Positions 34,942 through 48,008 are shown, counted from the stretch's first letter. The stretch is 64,000 nt of DNA from Anseranas semipalmata (GCA_013399115.1 VXAA01002963.1:1246868-1310867), one strand, 5' to 3'. Notes: generated from the letters alone by a model not told the origin. Numbers and translations are program-made.

Positions 34942-37900
34942 GAATCCTGGAAATTAATTATCTCCAATTCCCATGTTCAAAACTGTCTCTTAACTAACGC
35001 ATTTACAGGACTGTGGCTAGGGTGGTCACCAGAGTGCAAGTTATTTGTTGAGCCTGATTTCTCTGCACCGTCAAGATATTTCAGCTGCTCTTTTGGATAG
35101 GAAGAGAAAACTACACTGATAGGTTTTTCCTTGCACAGGGCCTTGAAATCTTTCTTGGAGGTGTCCTGATGTTGCCAGCCATGAGAATAGCTGGAAATCA
35201 TAATTCCTTTAGCAGTGAGGGTGTGGTATGGGGTCCTGGGAACAGCTTGTAATTCACTGCACTTGGGAAATGCTCTCTTGGATACTTTATAGAGGACAGT
35301 CACAAGGGGCCTGACAGTCCTCTTTTCCTCAGCCAGACCCCTCTTCTGACCATTATTTCAGTCCTATTTCCCCAGGAAATTTGCCTATTTTTCTACTGAT
35401 GCTTTTTGTCTGGTTTGGTGTCAGTCTGCTTTGTTGTGTCAGAACAATATGAAGACTTGACAAAGCAAAAGTCTGCCTCTCGCTCTGCGTGTGTGTGCAT
35501 GTGTATGTGTGTACATGTGCGTGTATTACTGGAAGAAATGGGAGTTTCTTACCCTGTCATTGGCATAGGCAGGATCTAGCCACAGGTATTGAATTTATTG
35601 TTTCTTAAGCTTTCTGAATGGAACAAATGTTTACATCTGATAACATGATCCAGCATCAACATAATTCTCCAATTTGGGCAAAAATCTATTATTGTTTATA
35701 TGCCATGTGTGCCAAAAATTAAAACAATTCTTTTAACAGGATTTGCCTTTCAACTAGGAACTGAGGAGAGAGTTGAGGAAGATTTTGATTAGAAAACATC
35801 TTAAATATTTTCAAACTGGCAATCAGTGTGTGATATCCATGGCCACCTGCTCAGTATTTGTAGCAATTAGAAATTTTACTGTAATTAGGACTCATTATTA
35901 CTTGTGACTGAGTTGTCAGGCAAAGCCTCCTCTACTTTGCAAATATTTATTGCTTCACAAATGAGAAATTTATGATGGATACTCATTTTATGTGTCATAG
36001 GATTGCATATCTATATGTTACATTGGCCTGGCTTCTTTGGAAGAATGAGAACTTCAATGAGAGAATAAATGAACTTGTAACAACTATTGAAATATTTTGT
36101 TCTCATACCTCTTCTCATTTCTCCAGCTTCCTCTAAGGGAACTCATGTCCTCTTTCTCATTTATCACTATGTGCATTGTGTGAAAAGTGTATGCGAGAGA
36201 TAAGGATAAATAAGACTTTAGAGGCATTGATGGGGACTACTTGTTTTGCAACATTTATGCATTTTTGAAAGTCTGTACCACAGAATTAAAAAAAAAAAAA
36301 AAAAAAAGAAAGAAAAATAGCTTATACAGCATTAAATCCTGGTAAAGCTTAGGTAATGTAGATTTGGCAGTGTCTTGCTTATTTTCCCCAAGGAAGCTTT
36401 GTATGAAATAATCAGCTTGTTAAATGAATGTCTTTTCCATTCTTGTTGGCTCTCTTTCCCTATTGTATACTTTAAAAGGCAGCAGGGTCATATTCTGTAT
36501 GCAAACTTGAATCATTGTTCTAATTTTAATGGGATTCAGAAAGTGTTTCTGAGCGTGGATTTGAACGCATTACTCACTTGTGGAACAAACTGTGGAGTTT
36601 TTTCCTGTTGCTTTCAAAGGAATTACTGTTCTGTCTTTAGGAGTTAATTTAAAATCTTGTGGGAAGCCTCTTAACTCATAATCTGATTTTCCTGTTGATT
36701 TCTCTGATACACTTAATAAAATCTTATGTGAAAACACAATTAGTGAAAAAAGTGAACATGGAGTTCAGATTTTCTAAAAAAGTATCATCTAAAGGAAAAA
36801 AAAAATAAAGGTGACGACAGTAGTGCTGGAGAATGATTCTTGTTTGCACAGGAAATGACTGCTTAAGTTGCATTACTTGATCCCACCACTGACATCCCTG
36901 AATAACAGGACTCTGGGACAGTAGAAATGAGGAACCAGCTTGAGTCCTGGGGTTTAGTCAACCCTTGAATTCTGCACTGAGACTACTTACCAAACTGCTA
37001 GCAAATAGAAAGAGGTGATTTGCTTTCTTTTTGTAGTGGGCATCCATCAAAATATTGTAACGTTCAGACACTTCCAGCCTGAGCCCTGCTTTTTAGAGAT
37101 CTAAGATTAGCTTTGGTATTTGAATATCCTTCCTGTCATTAAATGTGTTAGAAGGAGGGTACAGAGAAAAAGATGGATGATATTTTTAAAGAAGCTGAGT
37201 ATCTTGAAAATCTAAGTTTGTTACTATAAATCTGACATGGGACTCAGTAGATTAGTACTTTGTCCCACACTGGGACTGGACCAACTGCTCTGACAGTTAA
37301 TGATTGATGCTAGCTTCCATTTATGCAGCTCTTAGTCTGCAAATTTAGAGACTAATACTAGAGATACTGGGATGTACTAGAAAAGACAAATCTTTGCATC
37401 TAATACTTTAAAGAAATGAAAGAAAAACACATATACAAAAAGAAAGTGGCATGAAGTCTAACTGATGACAGAGGCAGGGGTAAAGAGTTAGGCCAAAGTC
37501 CTAGCTCAGAAAAGTCAGCTTCTGACTCCACTGAATTTCTACATGCTGGCGTTCACTGACTTCTCTGACTGATACTTATAGCTGGTTAAAACAATAGAGT
37601 CCTTTCCCTACAGGTCAGTCAGAGCTATATAATAATTATGCAACTTTTTGTTCATTCTACAGTCCTCCCCCTAGTTTGTGGATCTCTCCTAAACAATGCC
37701 CAAAGTATGGTGGCAAAAATAGCAGGATGGATATGATCCCACCCCACAAAGGAGATCATTGTGGCACATAACCACACTGCATAGGAACCTGCCAATCAGT
37801 GGTGGCAGTCCCAACTCGAGGAAAGAATTTAGATTCTTAGAGGAGAGAGTGGACAGGCTTTTCTGCTGAGTTCCTGCAGCTGCTATGAAGAAAGTTTTCT

Positions 37901-38513
37901 CATTGCTCTGGGAAGCAGTTTGATCTTGGAAAAGCAGTGGTTCAGGATCCAGCTTGTTCTGTGGCTTCTGCAAGATTTCTGTAGGAATAAGTGCACTGAT
38001 CATCTCTACCTTACTTGTCCCCAGCCCCGGCATTCTGACTGTACTCATTTGCTCAGGACAGCACCAAGTGCTGGCTGGTGTAAGTAGTGTTGTGATAGAG
38101 GAACCATTGCACACTACCACACTTCAATCATAGCCTTGAGAAAGTAAGTAAAAAAAATAAAATCAAATTATATATCCAAGGTTTACATAGCATGTACCTA
38201 GACAATTACCTTAAACAATCTGGTATTTACAAGTGCTGTGAACCTGTGCTTTTCATTAAGCCTGGCTGGGTGAAATGCTTGATAACATACTGGTGGTAGG
38301 GGGAAAGGTGTTACACCTAATGATGGATTTTGGAACACAGTCTTAGACATCTCAATCTGTAGAGCTCAGCCCATTTGTACAGCTTGAAACCATGGTGTAG
38401 TGGTTGAGCCTACACTACGAAGTCCTAGGAATATGGCAAAAAAGTCATTTCCTGTAAATACCTGATTTTGATAAAATGATAAATGATAAATGATAAAATG
38501 AAAAGCCACCCCC
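34942..38513. other. Single-copy DNA, no recognised gene
   Basis: The minus strand holds an open frame of about 126 codons at 34977-35357 directly beside the putative LTR. A TG-rich microsatellite lies at 35488-35525 and an A-run at 36288-36307. A further minus frame lies at 37689-38120 (143 codons, non-ATG start). Neither frame has a domain I recognise. Short GATAAAT-type units occur at about 38468-38503 next to the assembly gap. Confidence 0.4.
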
Positions 38514-38627
38514 NNNNNNNNNNNNNNNNNNNNNNNNNNNNNNNNNNNNNNNNNNNNNNNNNNNNNNNNNNNNNNNNNNNNNNNNNNNNNNNNNNNNNNN
38601 NNNNNNNNNNNNNNNNNNNNNNNNNNN
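38514..38627. other. Assembly gap (114 N)
   Basis: The bases are undetermined. The left edge is CCACCCCC preceded by GATAAAT-type repeats, and the right edge is CC followed by a T-run. This suggests the gap covers a low-complexity or G/C-homopolymer sequence that was hard to assemble. Frames running through it are meaningless. Confidence 0.99.
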
Positions 38628-40987
38628 CCTTTTTTTTTTCAAATGCAGTTTCTGGAAAGGTTGTAACTATAGTAACAAAGAACTTTGCAAGCATATATGT
38701 CATGTCCAGTAATGGTCCCTGCTGCTATGGCAGTGTTGGTCACAAAATGATAAGATATTGTAGTATAGCCAAGCAGAGGGGCACTTACGGGTTTTGGCTT
38801 CCTCATAGATCTAAAATACTGTAAGAAATTGCACCAAATAATTTTGAAACAGTTTTTATACTTGATAATAACTTTTCTGAAGGAAATTCTTTTAAGTATT
38901 ATCTAGGACTTTGATGATGTCTGCAAAGATAGATATAACAAAGTTATGGAGTGGCTCATGGAGAACAGCATGTGGAAAATCTGCTCAGAAGAAGTAGTTA
39001 GGAATCTGTTTAGAATCTGAGGTCAGTTTTTTTGTTTTTTTTTTTGTGAAGGATTTCATTTTTTTTTTTTGTGTTGTTTTTTTTCTGTTACATACACTTA
39101 CACATATGCCTCCATGTCATCTTGCAGTAATGTTATTGATTTTGCTCAAGAGGGTTTTTTAACCACCAATTATAACTCTTGGCATACCACATATGTGACA
39201 GATACATCTGACAACATACAAGTTTGTTTTGTTGGTAGCCTGAGGACAATATGCAGTCCACTTCTTATGCATACTTTAGTTCCTGTAGTATAGACTATTG
39301 TTTATGTTCAACACGCTAATGAGACAAGGTCTTATCATTACATACATTGTGATTTAGTGAGATTTAGCCTCCTGAAGAAGTTTCACTGTGAAGTTAATGT
39401 GAAATCGAGGGCTCAACTCACAGAGAGAACCCTTTTAATAAATACAATAGTTAAAAACTTCTGCTGCCACTCACAGCACCACAGCACACTTCTGGTCGGA
39501 GAGAGGTGAAAGACACATACAAGCAACACAAACAAGCAACTAGCATCCACGTTACTGTGCAGTCTGCTCTGGGGAGAATCAAGCAGGCAAGATATGGTAA
39601 CACTTCTTACTTACTATCTTGTGGTATTCTTGATTTATCACCACAGTCACCTTCTCTTTTACATTAGTTTCCCTCATTTGACAGCAATCATTAGGATTTG
39701 TGTTCTTATGCTTTCAGTATTATATCTGATCATTTGATTGTTTTTTTAATCCTGTAATTTTCATGCTTTCATTCTACTAGACATCTTAACATATTTTATC
39801 CTTGCAGTATACTAAACATTGTCCAAGCATGTCCATTCAAACATTAACATTTTATTTAAGTTGGATGATGATAACTACAGAATTTGTATAGTCCTATACT
39901 TCATATAACCTCTCTCTTTTACTTTCTCTCTCTTTCTCTGTAAACTTGTGATTTGTTAGTCAACTTGTATCATTAGTTTTCTCTATTTGTCATTTGACTT
40001 GTGATTAAAGTGTTTTAAGCTATTTCCTATCTTGTTAAGCATTGATTCTTAATACTGGTAAGGTCTAGATACTGCATCCCTACTTGTTGATATGTTAATT
40101 TTTGGGAAAAAATGTTTACTTTTCTATAACAGAAAGCAGCCTAAAAAGGAAAAAAAATACAGGGAGAAAAGAAAAACGAGAGAACAACTTAGAATGTGAA
40201 CTATGTGAACTATGAACAATGAATTTGTTCCTATCTTCAAAGAGCACTTTCTTCCCCTTCAGTTTTCCACAAATATTTCTTTCAGTGCTTTCTTGGAGAG
40301 TGAGATGGCCACTAAAAATATTTGTGACTGTTTCTTGATAAATTCCATGCTCTGGGACTTCAGAAGGCTGCCCTGGAGCCTATTTCTTGATGTTCTTGGG
40401 CCACAACCAAAAAATATACCAAAGTTACTGCTGTCTTTCAGGGAAATGAGCCAACTTCCCTACCTAGAATTCATGATATGCATAGAAGAGGAAAGGGATT
40501 AAAATCTTTTTCTTAAATTTGGCATTTTGTCTTCTGGCTTTTTTCATTTTCTTTCCATTGCTCATGAAAGGGGATCAAAACAATCCAGCACTGTTTCCCT
40601 ACAGGGAAAGAGAAAAGATTAAGCAGCAGAGGGCAAAGGCAACACAGTTATATTCTGAGTTCACATCTATCTTCACCTGCTGACAGAATACTTAGTTGTC
40701 ACAGCAAAAGTTACACAAAAGGACTTCATCTTCTCTCTGGTTTTGGGGCATGCATGATATTCTAATGAGTATTTTTAAGGCTACTTTTTGTTACCTCAAA
40801 ATTGCAAGCAAAAATCAAGCAATACTTTTTGTGAGGGTAACTGCAGAGCATATAAGCAGTTGCTCCCGTGGGTTACAGAGTGTGACACGGGAATTACCTT
40901 AGGGAAAGTTTAACTCAGAACGTTTCATGAATCAAAAGTAGCACTTGTATAAAAGTAGCAGTCACTATGGCATGAGCAATTACATGT
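38628..40987. other. Single-copy AT-rich DNA, no gene seen
   Basis: A T-rich stretch lies at 39026-39084. The plus frame at 40212-40502 (96 codons) is not a known protein. A patch at about 39360-39580 contains TTTTAATAAATACAA and could be a repeat remnant, but I cannot assign it. Confidence 0.4.
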
Positions 40988-41547
40988 TGCAGTGGGTTGG
41001 CCCCAGCTAGCTGCCAACCTCCCACCCAGCTGCTTAGCCCCCAAGCTCTGCAGGTTTGGGGGAGAAACTATGAATAATGAGCAAGCAAGAAGACCTGCGG
41101 GTGGAAATAAAAACAGGGAGATCAATTACACTCAAGTTAAAGGTTGCAAGTGGCGCTCAGTCCCTTCAGTGAGGCAACAAGCAGTGCAGGGGTGGTTGTG
41201 GTCACAAAATAGAGATTTATTTGTGGTGCTCCTTCCTTGTCTTTTTGTCTGCTCTGTCATGGGTCCTCCATGGACTACAGTCTCCCCAGGAAGATCTGCA
41301 CCATGGTGGAGCACCTCCTCCTCCTCCTCCTTTTCCTCTTCTGCCTCCTCCAGTGTTTTCTGCCCTTTCTTAAACAAGTTTTCAAAGAGGTGCCAGCAGT
41401 GTGGCTGATGTGCTCAGCTGTGTCCTGCAGTGGGTCTCTTCGAGCTGTCTGGGTCTGGCATGGGGCCACCCCAGCCTCTTCTCTTCTCACAGAGGCCACC
41501 CTTGTAGCTTCTCTACTACCAGCACTTTGCCACCTACACCCAATACA
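40988..41547 (-). mobile_element. ERVL-type solo LTR, minus strand
   Basis: Read on the minus strand it starts TGTATTGGGTGTAGGTGGCA and ends GGGGCCAACCCACTGCA, a 560-base LTR with TG...CA ends. Internal blocks match the plus-strand copy at 59148: GGTGGCCTCTGTGAGAAGAG against GAGTGGCTTCTGTGGGAGGAG-like sequence, GTGCTCCACCATGGTGCAGAT against GTGCTCCATGGTGGAGCAGAT-like sequence, and TGACCACAACCACCCCTG against TGACCACAACCAGCCCTG. The plus-strand flanks are CATGT (40983-40987) and CATGC (41548-41552). This is a five-base target-site duplication with one mismatch, as ERVL-class integration makes. No internal region flanks it, so it is a solo LTR. The overlapping frames on both strands (for example 40992-41408) are LTR shadows. 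Confidence 0.9.
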
Positions 41548-42140
41548 CATGCACACAGATAATAGCATGAACTTCATTAAAACTGCAAGCACCAGTGACA
41601 GTGACCTCTTTGAGAGCTATTACTAGGGACTCATTGGGAACAATGGATGCTGGTAAGTCAGGACGAAGTCCACAGATGAATTTCCTGCGCCTCCCAGGAT
41701 TAAACAAAGGCACAGAAAACCAAATGCTAGTTTTCCTCACGCTTTACTGTTATGAGCCAAATACAGCTGAAACAGTCCAGGAACCAGCCATGTAAGATTT
41801 ACTATGGACTATTATGTGGAGGCTGCCATTCCTCTGTGATTATTGTATTTTCTATTTCATGCCTTCGTAGTTATGTTTGGATTCATTAAACATGAAGCTT
41901 ACACGGCTTAGCCTGAAATGACTGTGTGCTGGAAGTGGTGTCGCTAATTGCTATTACTGTTGCTAATGGCTAAAGAAAGACTGGTAGGCTTACAGGAGAA
42001 AAAAGGAAATTGGATATTTTAATCAGACTAATGCAGATTAAAACACAGCTAATAAGCCTCATGTGAGAAGCATGTATTTAAATTACAAATGTCATTTTCT
42101 TGTGGAAATTAGCATTCCATTTAAAGTCCTGTTTGTTCAT
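41548..42140. other. Single-copy DNA, possible conserved non-coding element
   Basis: There is no gene. The segment at about 41860-42110 is free of simple repeats. It carries several TAAT/ATTA cores, the binding core of homeodomain factors, within GCTAATTGC, TTGCTAATGGC, TTTTAATCAGACTAATGC and AGCTAATAAG. This density fits a developmental enhancer, but cross-species conservation cannot be judged from one sequence. Confidence 0.3.
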
Positions 42141-42250
42141 CACTTTCTATAACTACATATGTAGTAGTATACTTTCTATAGTATTGTAGTATATACTAGT
42201 ATGTAGTATTGTAGTATATACTAGTATGTAGTATACTTTCTATAACTACC
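42141..42250. repeat. Nested tandem duplications (25-base unit and flanking repeats)
   Basis: A 25-base unit at 42181-42205 is repeated perfectly at 42206-42230. It contains GTATTGTAGTATATACTAG and the palindrome AGTATATACT. The pair is flanked by copies of GTATACTTTCTATA (ending 42180, and from 42231). Longer flanking copies of ACTTTCTATAACTAC lie at about 42142 and 42235. The arrangement reads as successive slippage or unequal duplication events. Confidence 0.9.
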
Positions 42251-45200
42251 TATGTTTTAGGGTATTCATGATAATAGTAGAAAAAAGAAAAAATATGAGA
42301 GGTTTTTCATTCCTATGTAACATTCACATTTATATCTATTAGACATACAACTTAGATCATCAAAACATTTCTACAACATGGAAAATTAAAATGTTTCCAT
42401 TTTTTTTGTGTGTGTGTGTGTTTTTGTATACCCTAACATGCCATGGGTGAATTTGTAGATTTCTTTCCCCTTTACTTACAGAAATAAGAGTATTAATTTG
42501 ACTTGTGATCTTACATATTTTTCAGTTTTTTTTTTCTATACTTATTAGTTTACTGCAGAATTCTGCTTTCTGATACATAGCAAGAACTTCATTATTTCAC
42601 ACCTATGATTTGTTGCTTATGCAGGAGCTTGGCGATTAGTGGTAAATCTGATATTATTTACTGGATTTCAGAAGCAAATTTACAGGGAAACAAAACACAT
42701 GATATCTGGATGGAGGAAGGGATGTTGTAGAACAATAAGAGAGTAGCTGTTTAGGAAACATTTCTGAAAGCAAGTTTCATATTGTCAAAAAGATTGTTTT
42801 ATACATTACTAAACACCAACATTTAGAACAGCCGGAGAGATAACTTTTCCTGTGGAAGAAATACAGAAGAGCAATCCCTGGGGACTGATTCCCTGGGAAC
42901 TCAAGACTTGCACAGAGCAAAGGTCTCATGGAAATGAATGTTCACAACAGTGTTCTGTTTAAAACCTCAAAATACATTTTTCAGAATTCCTCTTAACACA
43001 CTATTGGTGGTTTAAGATCTTTCAGAATAGTGTAATAAATTGGTGGTAAATAGAAGAGTGGAAAAAGGAATCATTTTGAAGAGGTCTTGCACTGCTAATT
43101 AACAGTTTGTCCTGATTAGGCTTTTTTTTTTTTTTTTTTTCTCTACCAGACTTTCAGAGCACATGCAAATATTTCTATATATTTTTATTTTCTGGCTTGT
43201 ATGCATGTGAGAAATAAATGTATATCTTCACATAATTATATAGTATATCTAGTTGCACAATTTAGTTTAGTCAATTGAAAATAAAGGACACATTCTCTTT
43301 CCTGTTCTTTTCTGGTGTTCTGTGGGACTTCTAGGAGGGCATTTTTCCACTGCAGGGCACACTAAGCTGACAGATCTGCCTTGCTTCTGAAAGCTCTGCC
43401 TATTCTTGGCTGGCAGGTGGCCAACTGGCCAATACAGAACAGTTTCACAGCTGAAGATCTTGGGGTCTGCAAAGTTATAACAAGTTCCTCTGCCCTATTC
43501 CAGCCTTGCAGATGAGATGAATCAGGGTCAGAACTCACATGGAGCATTTGACACCACTAATGTTGCTACTGGAAATTGAATGGGCACAGAGACTTCAAAA
43601 ACATTCTGCTTATTCAGTTACTGGTTACAGCAGATTACAAATGTACATCAATCAATGCACAGAAATGAAATATATATTTTTCCTATGTGAATACATGTTA
43701 CTTAGAGAATCCTGAGGGAAATTCCTAAAACAGATCATTACAATGATCTGTTTTGTAGAAAACTAAAAACAGGTTAGAATTACAGAATAACAACAAAATA
43801 GGTGATGATAGGAGGCATCTCTGATATTCAGTACTCTGTGTGACAGTGGTTAACTTCCCAATAGAATAGTTTTATAGGTCTGATGAACCTAATAGAATAG
43901 AAAAGGCTGAGGGATCTCTTCCTTTTTTGGGGAAAAAGTCTCTGAGATAACCCAAAAGAATTCCTCAAAAGGCTGAGGAAGGCCTTTTGCAATTATGTTG
44001 AGTGTGAGATAGAATTGTAAACATTAGAAAAAAGCATGTAGAGAAAGTAAGAGAGGAGTTCACTGAAGCAAAAACAGAGATTTCTGTTGCAGATTTAGTT
44101 TCGGAAAAAAGGTGAAAGACAAACATCAATTTAAAGGGAAACTGCAATAGTGGAATTACTATAAGCAAAAAGGGCAGTGGTTGGCTCAGGAAAAAAAGGA
44201 GTTGTAGCCTTTTACTCTTAGTGAATTTGAGCATGTACCTTTATGGCTAGAAGGTGCTATATCCTTAGATGACCAGTGTGAAATGCATCATTGTTCAACG
44301 TATGTGTATGCAGACAGAGACACAGACACAAGCTTGCTCTGCTGCAGTCCCAGAAAAGCAACATTTGCATAACTGAAGTTATATTCAAGCTGAGATAAAC
44401 TTTCCTCTGAGGGACAAAATATATTAGCTCTGACTTGATGATCTGATACTATGGTCATGTGGTTTTCGGATCAACACAGGGTCATGTCTCACCAGGTGAG
44501 AGCACAGCAGGGAACCTATGGTTGCCTCCAATATGTGCTCATCTGTCTGTTCAGTGGAGGGTTAACAGGGAGCGGTCTCCCCTGGTTCCTCGTTTAAGAT
44601 CCAAGGCAGTCCAGCTTGTGAGGCTGGGCTGATCTCATTGAACTTACCTCGTGACTGAAAGTGAACATCACAGTATCCCATTTGGAAAGCTATCATTTAT
44701 AATATGTCTATTTCATTTAAAAGAATATTAAAAAAGGGCATCTCACAATTTTTCAGACTACTGAGACTATATGTATGTCTCTTCTGTGATTTATTCTGGT
44801 ACAGTCATGATTAGTTTTACTCTTGTAATGAGGGCTGCTCCAGGCAATTCAGGTTTTAAGTATAGATAATTCACCATGCACAGTACACACCAGGTAATAA
44901 GACATAATTACCATAATTCTGCATTTTTTTAATCTTTCTATTCTCACTGGATACATCCTGAACTCTAATGTGTCTTCCAAAACTAAGTATTCTATTTTCT
45001 CGTTGCTTTTTTACACAATTTTGATGTTAGAAATAAATCATGAGTTTAGTGTCATTAGAAATGAAAATAAATGAAACTAAATTCTGCATCACTGCTGCTT
45101 GAATCTTCAAGGGTAAATCAAAAGAACTCGGTAACAGCATCATTCTGTCTTCTAAATTGCTGACATGCTACATCTCTGATACCAACTGAAGTTAGATTTG

Positions 45201-48008
45201 TTAATGGAATTCTTGCAAAAATATTTCTCATGAGGAAAATTCCCTTTCCATTTCTCTATGAACTCAGATCATTTGCCCTGTGAAGTCAGAGTTTGTGCTC
45301 TCCACCATTAGATAACCACAAAAACATGAGTTGAACTTGTTTAGCTTTCTGGTAGTCAAATTTATTCTTTGGATGTGACTACTGACAGCACCAACACTTT
45401 TTAAATCTTTTAACATTGCTTTGGTTCAGGAAAAGTCACTTTTTCTCATTTCTCCACAATAACAGAGTCCTCATTCCTGATAAATTGTTCTTTTCTAGAG
45501 AACAGATAGTGTAATGAATTTTTTTTGCTCAGGAAGTGAGCTAAATATTTTGTCATAGTTTCTTCTACATGGAGAACAAGGCAAAGTTTGGTTACCTTTA
45601 CAGTAACCGATCTGTATCAGAACTGGGGCAGGGTAAAGCCAAGTAGAAGTAAAGGCAACTGTGATTTTGAAACTACCTGCGTATTTCCAAATGTATAATT
45701 GTACATTAATATGCAAACTAACTGTGATCCTGAAACTACCAGCACCATTTTGATTGAAATTTGATAGCTGAGGATGGCATTTTTTTCTTGCTTAATTAAT
45801 GAAGGAAGTAATAGAATATTTACAGGACTCACCGGACTTATAGGAGTCCATGTCTCATTTCTGTGGGGAGAATCTGCTCAAAAGTTTACTTTCCATGGAA
45901 GTTCCCATGCCATTAGAGAATTTAGTATTCTGGTGTGGGATGCTCTTGGGGGGAATGATTTTATATTAATGGTGAATATTGTACTGTTTCTAACACTGAG
46001 ATTCAAGTGCTCTGTTTTGGGGTGAGGCCTGAGCACCATTCCTCCATGAATATGAAGAACTGTGTGTTTTATACATACTCTGTTGGCTTTATTGGATATT
46101 TTAGCTTTGCAAAAGCTACAGAAGAATGCAAAAGAAACCCGAAGTGAATTGTGTTGTTGGTATGTTGCTCTAAAGAAGCTAGCCTAATATGCAGAAAAGG
46201 TATAATGATCCATTTTTTTATTTCAAAAAGAAAAGGTGGAGATGAAATTTTATTATTTTAGAATGGATAGGTTGTTACCCAGAAGTGCTTTGATTAATGA
46301 GGAAATACAAGATTAATCTGCAATAACAATTACATTATAAGTACTAGAGTGAAATTCTCAAAAGAGATTTATGAAGCTGATAAGAATCTGTCACATTGGT
46401 TAATATATTAAGGTCTAGGAAATGAAGTTAAGACATTCTTTTTACTGAGTTCTGCGTTTTATTTTCCATTTGTACATTGTTTCCATTTTGTAGTCAGGTC
46501 TCACCTTGTCTTTCCCTTATTCTTCATCCAGGCTTGACCCAGTCTCTTCCCATGCTATGTCCATCCACACAGCTCCCAAAGCTGATCACATTAAACCCAA
46601 CGTCTGTTTCTTGGCCCTACGTAAGCTATCCTAACATCTGTTTCCTGTATGTGATTCCTTCCCTCCCTGTTGCTGTTTCTCTTTCTTTGCACTGAAGAGC
46701 TAAAAGAGCTCTGTAACAGTAGACCCTTTCAGTGGTTAAACCTGATTCTTACTTCAGGAGCTTCAGGAGCTGGCAGGAGTGCATTCCTGCAAAAGTGATG
46801 GCTATGAGGCAAAATTGAATCTTTGGAGAATTAGGAAGCTGCATTGAGACAGGCTTGATCGTGCATTAGATGCCTCAGTTATCAGTGACACATATGCTGT
46901 GTATCCATCACTTAGGCCACACAGGGGTCTTAGATGTCTGAGGATGTCTTAACTAATAGTTACCTTGATGAATTTAGCAGGAAACAGCTTCTTAGAGGAC
47001 CTGGACAGCATGGCCACTGCAATCTTCATGTATAGCAAGAGTTGAAGCAGGGTTAAACCCAAATGTTGGCAGTTTGGAGGTGGAGGTGTGCTGCTGGTTG
47101 AGAAGACATCCGGAGAATATAAAGTAGGTGCTGTTTGCTTCCAGATCTGGAGGTCTATGTCTCTGATTTTGTAAAGAGTCCTGCAGGAGGAGTGTCTCAC
47201 ACATGCTCAGCTGTTCTTGGGTTTCTGGGTAGAAACAGCAGCCAAGAATACCTTCTTTTTTTGTTGGAGAGGATTTTGCCATTTTCCTCCTGATGCACTG
47301 TAGAATTGTCTTTGGAATTTTCTTCAAAATTAGAGTGATTTATGAGTAAACATTGATCTGTGTGCTTTAAAAAAATCCTTTCATCTAAAAGCTAGTAACA
47401 TTTCTGTGATTTGTAAATGAAACTAGATTGTTATGTTCAAAATGAAATAGAGAAACATTTCAAATTTTATGTTTTTCACTCAGACTTGGCATAATCTTAC
47501 TTTCAGTGTTTTTAGGCACAGTGTAACATCATATCCAATCTGACAGCTGGTTATTTTGGACACATTTTCTGCTGTGATTTTTTCTTTTGAAACAGAGGAT
47601 ACAATTGTACTGTTACAGGATGGAAAGGATAAGTGGAGAAGTCTATGTTACTTTCAGAGTTTACTGATGCAGAGTCAAATCCTTGCCTGTTTTGCTGGAA
47701 TTTGCACTGCTTTTTCTGCAAACAGTGAAACACATTTACTGAGTGAATAAGGCTTTTAAGATTTGACCCACTAGGAAATGAGGCTCAATACTGAGACATG
47801 AAAATACTCAGCTCCAATACAGCTTGATGATATCATCTTGCAGTACTGTGCAAGAATGCTCCAGTCTATAAACTAGAACCATCCTGGGACATGAGAAATG
47901 CAAATATTCTTAAGTATATATATCAATGTAAACTTAATACGTGTGTGCATGTGACTAATGATTATCACTAAACAGAGAGCTGTTAAACAGGATTTGTTGA
48001 TATATGCT
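42251..48008. other. Single-copy AT-rich DNA, no gene seen
   Basis: It contains a short T-run and (GT)n at 42401-42425, T19 at 43122-43140 and the palindrome at 43727-43754. The minus frame at 46992-47327 (with an internal ATG at 47282) is balanced in composition but not recognised. Nothing else stands out. Confidence 0.45.
43727..43754. repeat. Perfect 13-base inverted repeat with 2-base spacer
   Basis: AAAACAGATCATT is followed by AC and then its exact reverse complement AATGATCTGTTTT. The arms match at all thirteen positions. The two-base loop is too short for an efficient RNA hairpin, so about eleven pairs would form in a folded strand; as DNA it is a near-perfect palindrome. Confidence 0.97.

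Noticed and set aside
38425..38824. Frames of 65-113 codons crossing the N gap
   Set aside because: A third or more of each is undetermined bases.
40992..41626. Plus and minus frames of 81-138 codons, some Ser/Glu-rich
   Set aside because: They lie within or across the solo LTR and follow its low-complexity GGA/TCC stretches; they are not genes.
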